Assembly (NCBI GenBank): GCA_020199775.1
Contig: JAIVJZ010000013.1
Span: 1-47,829, forward strand
DNA from: Acidobacteriota bacterium
GTDB taxonomy: Bacteria > Acidobacteriota > Blastocatellia > Pyrinomonadales > Pyrinomonadaceae
DNA length: 47,829 nt
Reading direction: 5' to 3'
Positions 43,393 to 47,829 of the stretch are shown here, one piece after another (the first letter of the stretch is position 1; every line of letters begins with the position of its first letter). The translations under genes were made by a program, and so were the position numbers. The notes below the pieces were generated by a model. That model saw only the letters and a list, made by a program, of their open reading frames with translations. It did not search any database and had not been told where the DNA came from.

Positions 43393-43764
43393 AACGCGGC
43401 GCGCACCACGTTCGAGATTCATCTGCACCTTGTCTGAGTCACGAAGTACCCTCAGGTGGTACTGACGGATGAAGTCGGGCCGCGAATCATAGAACTAATC
43501 CACGAAATCTACGGCAACCACGAAGTCACGATCAAGGAAGGGCACATCTCGAAAGATCATGTCCATCTATTCGTGAGCCTTCCGCCGCAGGTGCCGATAG
43601 CCGTCTGCTCCAATTGTTGAAGGGAAACCGGTCTTTCAAGTTGATGACCAGTTTGCACATCTGAGTAAAGAAATTCTCGGATGCGCGCGCGCGGGTACTT
43701 CTGCGCCAGTAGTGGCAACGTCACGGACGAAGTGATCGTCCAATACTTCGAGCAGCAGGATTAG
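43393..43764 (+). pseudogene. IS200/IS605-family tnpA (Y1 transposase) relic
   Basis: The frame reads FEIHLHLV-stop-VTKYPQVVLTDEVGPRI, then IIELIHEIYGNHEVTI, then KEGHISKDHVHLFVSLPP. This matches TnpA proteins of IS200/IS605, including the HVH (HUH) metal site. After it the frame shifts; fragments recalling GYFCASSGNVTDEVI precede a TAG at 43762. An in-frame TGA, a deletion and a frameshift show it is dead. It occupies the promoter side of the NRPS operon. Confidence 0.75.
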
Positions 43765-43956
43765 GACTCAGACTTTCGTGTGGAAGGTGAGCCGAATGCC
43801 AGTTAATACCTCAAGCTACCCCACATTCCGGACTTTCAGCCCGTTACAGAGAAACCAGCACCACCTCAAAGGTGATGGAGGTGAAACTCATTTCTCTTCA
43901 GCATTACAACACTAAAGGTTGACGAATATTAACTTAACGTTGGAGTGTATTCCCCC

Positions 43957-44481
43957 GTGGATGTTCATGAAACAAGTGGCGCTGCACGCTGGTATGCTAT
44001 TCACACTAGACCCAAACAGGAAGGGCGAGCTGATAGTAATTTGCGAGCTTGGAGCGTTGAAACATTCACCCCACGTGTAAAAGAACGCCGGTGCACACCA
44101 GCCGGGGACGTAAAATATCAGCTCAAACCTTTATTCCCACAATACATATTCGCTCGCTTTGATGCCAGCTCCATGCTGCACAGAATTTATTTCACAAGGG
44201 GAGTCCACGACGTTGTACGTTTTGGTAAGGATGCCCCCACTCCGATAGATGACGAAATCATCGCTATTATCCATTCGCAGGTCGGAACCAATGGTCTCAT
44301 CGAGCTTGGCGAGGAATTCAAGGCCGGTGACCGGATAGTAATCAAGGACGGTCCGCTGAAGAATTTTATTGGCATCTTTGAGCGTGAGGTCAAAGAATCT
44401 GATCGCGTGATGATTCTCCTTAACACTCTAAAGTATCAGGCGCACCTGTTACTTGATAGAGAGTTGGTTAAGAAGATCTAA
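43957..44481 (+). CDS. NusG paralogue (RfaH/UpxY/LoaP-type antiterminator)
   Basis: A 174-aa specialised NusG. The NGN domain begins ARWYAIHTRPKQEGRADSNL, followed by FTPRVKERR and PLFPQYIFARFD. A KOW domain near the end has GDRIVIKDGPLKNFIGIFE. Such paralogues bind RNA polymerase and let it read through pauses and terminators in one long operon, as RfaH, UpxY and LoaP do. It lies immediately upstream of and co-directional with a roughly 24-kb run of biosynthetic genes, which fits that role well. The start is GTG 43957, 11 nt after GGAG, or GTG 43945. Confidence 0.85.
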   Translation: MDVHETSGAARWYAIHTRPKQEGRADSNLRAWSVETFTPRVKERRCTPAGDVKYQLKPLFPQYIFARFDASSMLHRIYFTRGVHDVVRFGKDAPTPIDDEIIAIIHSQVGTNGLIELGEEFKAGDRIVIKDGPLKNFIGIFEREVKESDRVMILLNTLKYQAHLLLDRELVKKI

Positions 44482-44544
44482 CTGAAGAAGGTTGGGATTC
44501 TGCTCGAAAGTGCCTCATAGAGTGCCGGTCAACGTTGAAGGTCG

Positions 44545-44881
44545 TTAACTGTGGTGTTTGTATTTAAACTTTACTGCCCAAGCCAAAATTCCCTTTGGCA
44601 TCCAATCAGGTTGTTTGAGGCACATATCATAGCCTTTCGCGATGGCATGAAGGCACGCTAGGGTGCCGTTGCTTAAGGAAGATAAAGTTGGTGAAATCGC
44701 CGCAAAAATGCGACCTGCGGTAGCTTTGCCTGCACCCCATATTACCTCGATCATTCGAAATCTTGCCAGTATCATGATACTTGAAACTCAGCTTGTGCTT
44801 GGCATTATGAGCACGTAGGCGCTTCAGGAACGCCCTCGCCGAGAACCGATCCCGACAAGTCGGCACTGAAGCGACAAGCAT
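44545..44881 (-). pseudogene. Frameshifted minus-strand relic of unknown gene
   Basis: Two overlapping minus-strand frames join into one plausible sequence. MLVASVPTCRDRFSARAFL to FKYHDTGK (from 44881) continues after a frame change as ILARFRMIEVIWGAG and ends KFKYKHHS at 44545. I do not recognise it. It lies exactly in the leader between the antiterminator and NRPS-1, reading the opposite way. It may be chance. Confidence 0.3.
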
Positions 44882-47829
44882 GGCCGGTATGATTATGGCT
44901 CAACCCCTCTCGCTAGATTCAGAGACGAGCGGCGCATCCAAGCATCTCAGCTTGGTGAGGCTTCTTCGCGAGCGAGCCAGCCTGCAAGCCGACCGTCCAC
45001 TCTACACTGTCTTGATTGACGGAGAGGAAGAAGGGACAACGCTGAGTTACTTCGAGGTCGATCAACAAGCACGAGCCATCGGCGCTCTGCTCCAGAGCTT
45101 AGAGGCGAGAGGAGAGCGTGCCCTACTGGTGTATCCTCCGGGGCTTGAGTTCGTCGTCGCTTTTTACGGATGTCTTTACGCGGGCGTGATCGCCGTTCCG
45201 ACGCACATTACCGCCAGTCAATTCAAAGACAAACAATCTCTACTACGATTTCAAGCGATAGTTGAAGACGCCAGTCCCTTTGCAGTACTGACTTTATCGT
45301 CGGTGTTACCCAAGCTCAAGCCGCTGGTCGAGGGGATACCCGGTTTAAGCGCAGCACGCTGGATCGCGACTGATAGCATACCGATTCAGACGGCTGAGAG
45401 GTGGGGTGAGCCAGAGATCAGCGGCGATGATCTGGCGTTTCTTCAATACACTTCCGGTTCAACCGCTTACCCGAAAGGCGTAATGGTCAATCACCGGAAC
45501 CTGCTCGCCAATTTGGAGTACATAGACTACGGGTTTGAGCAGACATCGCAAAGCTTATCGCTCACATGGCTACCTCACTTTCATGACATGGGTCTGATCA
45601 ACGGCTTCCTTCAGCCGTTATATAAAGACTTCCGTTGTTTCGTGATGTCACCCGCCGCTTTTCTTCAGAGCCCTTTCCGATGGCTGAAGGCGATTTCTCG
45701 CTACAGAATCACCCACAGCGGCGGGCCGAATTTTGCCTATGACCTCTGCCTGCGAAAAATAACTGAAGAGCAACGCGCAACTCTTGATCTCAGTTGTTGG
45801 GCCGTCGCTTTCAACGGAGCAGAGCCCATCCGTCGACACACTTTGGAAGCCTTTGCTGAAGGCTTCGCGCCGTGCGGGTTTAAATTGAGCGCCTTTTACC
45901 CGGCGTACGGCTTGGCCGAAGCTACACTCAAAGTCACAGGCGGGCGCAAAAATAGCGCGCCTGTCTTCTTCACGGCAGATGCAAGCTCGCTCGAAAAGAA
46001 CTTAGCGGTAGAGGCTTCAAGTCAGGCGACGGACGCGCGGAGCGTTGTAGGCAGCGGCGAGGCAGCGTGCGGCACGCACATCATCATTGCTAATCCCAAG
46101 TCGAGGAGGCGCTGTGCGTCGAATGAAGTCGGGGAAGTTTGGGTCTCAGGCCCCGGAGTTACACGTGGTTATTGGAACCGGCCGGAGGAGAACGAAGAAA
46201 TCTTTCGCGCCCACTTGAACGATACGGGAGAAGGCCCGTTTTTACGCACGGGAGACCTGGGATTTATCCGAAACGGCGAACTCTTTATCACAGGCCGGAT
46301 CAAGGATTTAATAATAATCCGGGGGCTTAATCATTATCCGCAAGACATTGAACTCACGGTCGAGCGCAGCCACCCGGCATTACGTCGTGGCGGTGGTGCG
46401 GCCTTTTCCATTGATGCCGAAGGTGAAGAGCGATTGGTAGTGGTTCACGAGCTTGATTTCCGGCAGCAGCCTCCACACATCCAAGAGGTCATCGATTCGA
46501 TTCGTCAGGGGGTTGCCGAAAATCATCAGGTGCAACTGTATGCGCTGGCGCTGATCAAGCCCGGACTTCTCCCAAAGACCACGAGCGGCAAGGTACAGCG
46601 AAGTCTCTGTCGCTCGCTTTATCTGGAAAATACTCTGGACACGGTGGCACATTGGCAGGCTCCGCCCACTTCGCTTTCCGAGGCCGCCGATGTGCCGGTC
46701 GCCCCCGCGCAAACGGCGGAAGCAATAACCGAATGGCTGCGCTCACTCCTTGCCCCGAAGATAGGGATCGCTCCTTCATTGATCGATGTCACTAAGCCGA
46801 TAACAACCTACGGGGTTGACTCGCTGACGGCTATCGAATTGGGGCATCATATTCAATCGGCGTTTGGGATCGTGCTGTCCGTCTCAGACCTGCTGGCGAG
46901 TCTGAGTCTTTCCGAAGTGACGGCAAGACTGCTGGAGCGATTGAACGCCGCGCCGGGGTTGCCGAACCTCTCGCTCGGGGCGCAAGAAGGCGAGTTTCCG
47001 TTATCGTCCGGTCAACAGGCGCTCTGGTTTCTGTACGTGATCGCCCCGCAGAGCATTGCCTACAATATCGCTTCTGCGGCGCGCATCCGTTCGGAAATCG
47101 ATGTCGAAGCATTGCGGCGTACATTCCAAATTCTGGTAGACCGGCACGCGATGCTGCGCACAACGTTCACGACCTCCCGCGGCGAACCATTCCAACACGT
47201 CCACAAACACTGTGAACCAAGCTTCAATGTAGAGAGCGCATACGAATGGAGCGATGTCTATCTCAGAGAGCGACTGGCAGAAGAGGCCACTTGCGCCTTC
47301 GATCTTGAGAAAGGTCCATTATTTAAAGTTAAGCTGTTCAGCCGCGCGCCCGACGATCATGTCTTGTTGTTGGTAGTCCATCACATTGTTGCGGACATGT
47401 GGTCGCTGGCACTTCTCCTTCACGAATTCGGCATCTTGTACTCGGCGGAGAAGAACGCCCGGCAGCCGGCCCTTGAGCCGTTGACATACCAGTACACTGA
47501 CTATGTTCGTTGGGAGTCGGAAATGCTTGCCGGGGCGGAAGGCGAGCGGCTCAAGTCCTACTGGCAGAAACATCTTGCGGACGCGCAGACAGTCCTCGAT
47601 CTGCCTTCAGACCGGCCTCGCTCGAAGATGCAGTCCTTTCGGGGAGATTCGGTTCGCTTTAGCTTCGACTCGCGTCTGGTCGGCAAGCTCAGACAGATCG
47701 GGCAAGAGCGCGGCGCGACGCTTTATACGATCTTGCTGGCAGCATTGCAGACGCTTCTTTATCGTTATACCGGGAAAACGGATTTTCTGGTCGGGTCGCC
47801 TACCTCAGGCCGGAGCCGGACGGAGACGG
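44880..47829 (+). CDS. NRPS-1, N-terminal part: FAAL-ACP-C (first half)
   Basis: The gene begins at ATG 44880 (ATG 44889 and 44895 are alternatives; no strong Shine-Dalgarno) and runs off the window end into 1-3584. Residues about 1-590 are a fatty acyl-AMP ligase, with LQYTSGSTAYPKG (about 188), WLPHFHDMGLI (about 230) and IKDLIIIRGLNHYPQDIE (about 480). It adenylates a free fatty acid and passes it to the next carrier domain. The carrier has YGVDSLTAIEL (Ser about 648). The condensation domain starts FPLSSGQQALWFL (about 704), has HHIVADMWS (about 833) and is cut by the window end. FAAL-ACP-C starts are typical of lipopeptides; the acyl chain length cannot be predicted. Confidence 0.95.
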   Translation, partial: MAGMIMAQPLSLDSETSGASKHLSLVRLLRERASLQADRPLYTVLIDGEEEGTTLSYFEVDQQARAIGALLQSLEARGERALLVYPPGLEFVVAFYGCLYAGVIAVPTHITASQFKDKQSLLRFQAIVEDASPFAVLTLSSVLPKLKPLVEGIPGLSAARWIATDSIPIQTAERWGEPEISGDDLAFLQYTSGSTAYPKGVMVNHRNLLANLEYIDYGFEQTSQSLSLTWLPHFHDMGLINGFLQPLYKDFRCFVMSPAAFLQSPFRWLKAISRYRITHSGGPNFAYDLCLRKITEEQRATLDLSCWAVAFNGAEPIRRHTLEAFAEGFAPCGFKLSAFYPAYGLAEATLKVTGGRKNSAPVFFTADASSLEKNLAVEASSQATDARSVVGSGEAACGTHIIIANPKSRRRCASNEVGEVWVSGPGVTRGYWNRPEENEEIFRAHLNDTGEGPFLRTGDLGFIRNGELFITGRIKDLIIIRGLNHYPQDIELTVERSHPALRRGGGAAFSIDAEGEERLVVVHELDFRQQPPHIQEVIDSIRQGVAENHQVQLYALALIKPGLLPKTTSGKVQRSLCRSLYLENTLDTVAHWQAPPTSLSEAADVPVAPAQTAEAITEWLRSLLAPKIGIAPSLIDVTKPITTYGVDSLTAIELGHHIQSAFGIVLSVSDLLASLSLSEVTARLLERLNAAPGLPNLSLGAQEGEFPLSSGQQALWFLYVIAPQSIAYNIASAARIRSEIDVEALRRTFQILVDRHAMLRTTFTTSRGEPFQHVHKHCEPSFNVESAYEWSDVYLRERLAEEATCAFDLEKGPLFKVKLFSRAPDDHVLLLVVHHIVADMWSLALLLHEFGILYSAEKNARQPALEPLTYQYTDYVRWESEMLAGAEGERLKSYWQKHLADAQTVLDLPSDRPRSKMQSFRGDSVRFSFDSRLVGKLRQIGQERGATLYTILLAALQTLLYRYTGKTDFLVGSPTSGRSRTET
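47707..47829. repeat. Terminal direct repeat, right copy
   Basis: Identical over 123 bases to positions 1-123. See the left copy for what it implies about circularity. Confidence 0.93.

Overview
The window reads as one complete circular plasmid of about 47.7 kb that carries a lipopeptide-type non-ribosomal peptide synthetase (NRPS) gene cluster. Bases 1-123 are identical to bases 47707-47829. An NRPS gene that starts at 44880 runs off the right end and continues in the same reading frame from the left end to a stop at 3584 (6411 nt, 2137 codons including the stop, on a 47706-bp circle). The host is most likely a member of the Acidobacteriota: an ADOP-type orphan FtsX/MacB permease (21653-24097) is characteristic of that phylum, and moderately high GC, an S46 peptidase and an UpxY/RfaH-like NusG paralogue fit. 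The host call is an inference.

Biosynthetic region (43957 across the origin to about 21.3 kb, all on the + strand). A specialised NusG-like antiterminator is followed by NRPS-1 (FAAL-ACP-C-A with an embedded FkbM methyltransferase-T), NRPS-2 (C-A-T), an AurF-like diiron oxygenase, an SbnA-like diaminopropionate synthase, an internally deleted SbnB-like gene, NRPS-3 (C-A-T-C-A-T-TE), an MFS exporter, an OTCase-like carbamoyltransferase and two nucleotidyltransferase-like proteins. Specificity residues read by eye give Ser (with built-in methylation), a Gln-like residue, Thr and Ala. The Dap and carbamoyltransferase genes suggest that the Gln-like residue is beta-ureidoalanine (albizziine), a Gln isostere. 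The predicted core is fatty acyl-(O-methyl)Ser-ureidoAla/Gln-Thr-Ala, released by a thioesterase.

Accessory region (21.6-37.5 kb). This holds the ADOP permease, two tandem paralogous secreted proteins, a NodU/CmcH-type carbamoyltransferase with an extra C-terminal module, and a 73-bp perfect palindrome. Next come minus-strand SnoaL-like, cupin, DinB-like and M20 deacylase genes. On the + strand follow a full-length ornithine cyclodeaminase-family enzyme, an S46 dipeptidyl peptidase and a multi-membrane-span M28 peptidase. A serine recombinase relic sits between the two peptidase genes.

Plasmid core and mobile debris (37.5-43.9 kb). A MITE-like element and an IS6-family transposase relic precede a probable replication gene. 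Then come a candidate short divergent RNA, a 17-unit 20-bp-phased iteron array (39775-40109), a par operon (HTH gene, parA, winged-helix gene) behind a promoter with an overlapping dyad operator, a ParB-like gene and an IS200/IS605 tnpA relic. No rRNA, tRNA or CRISPR array was seen.
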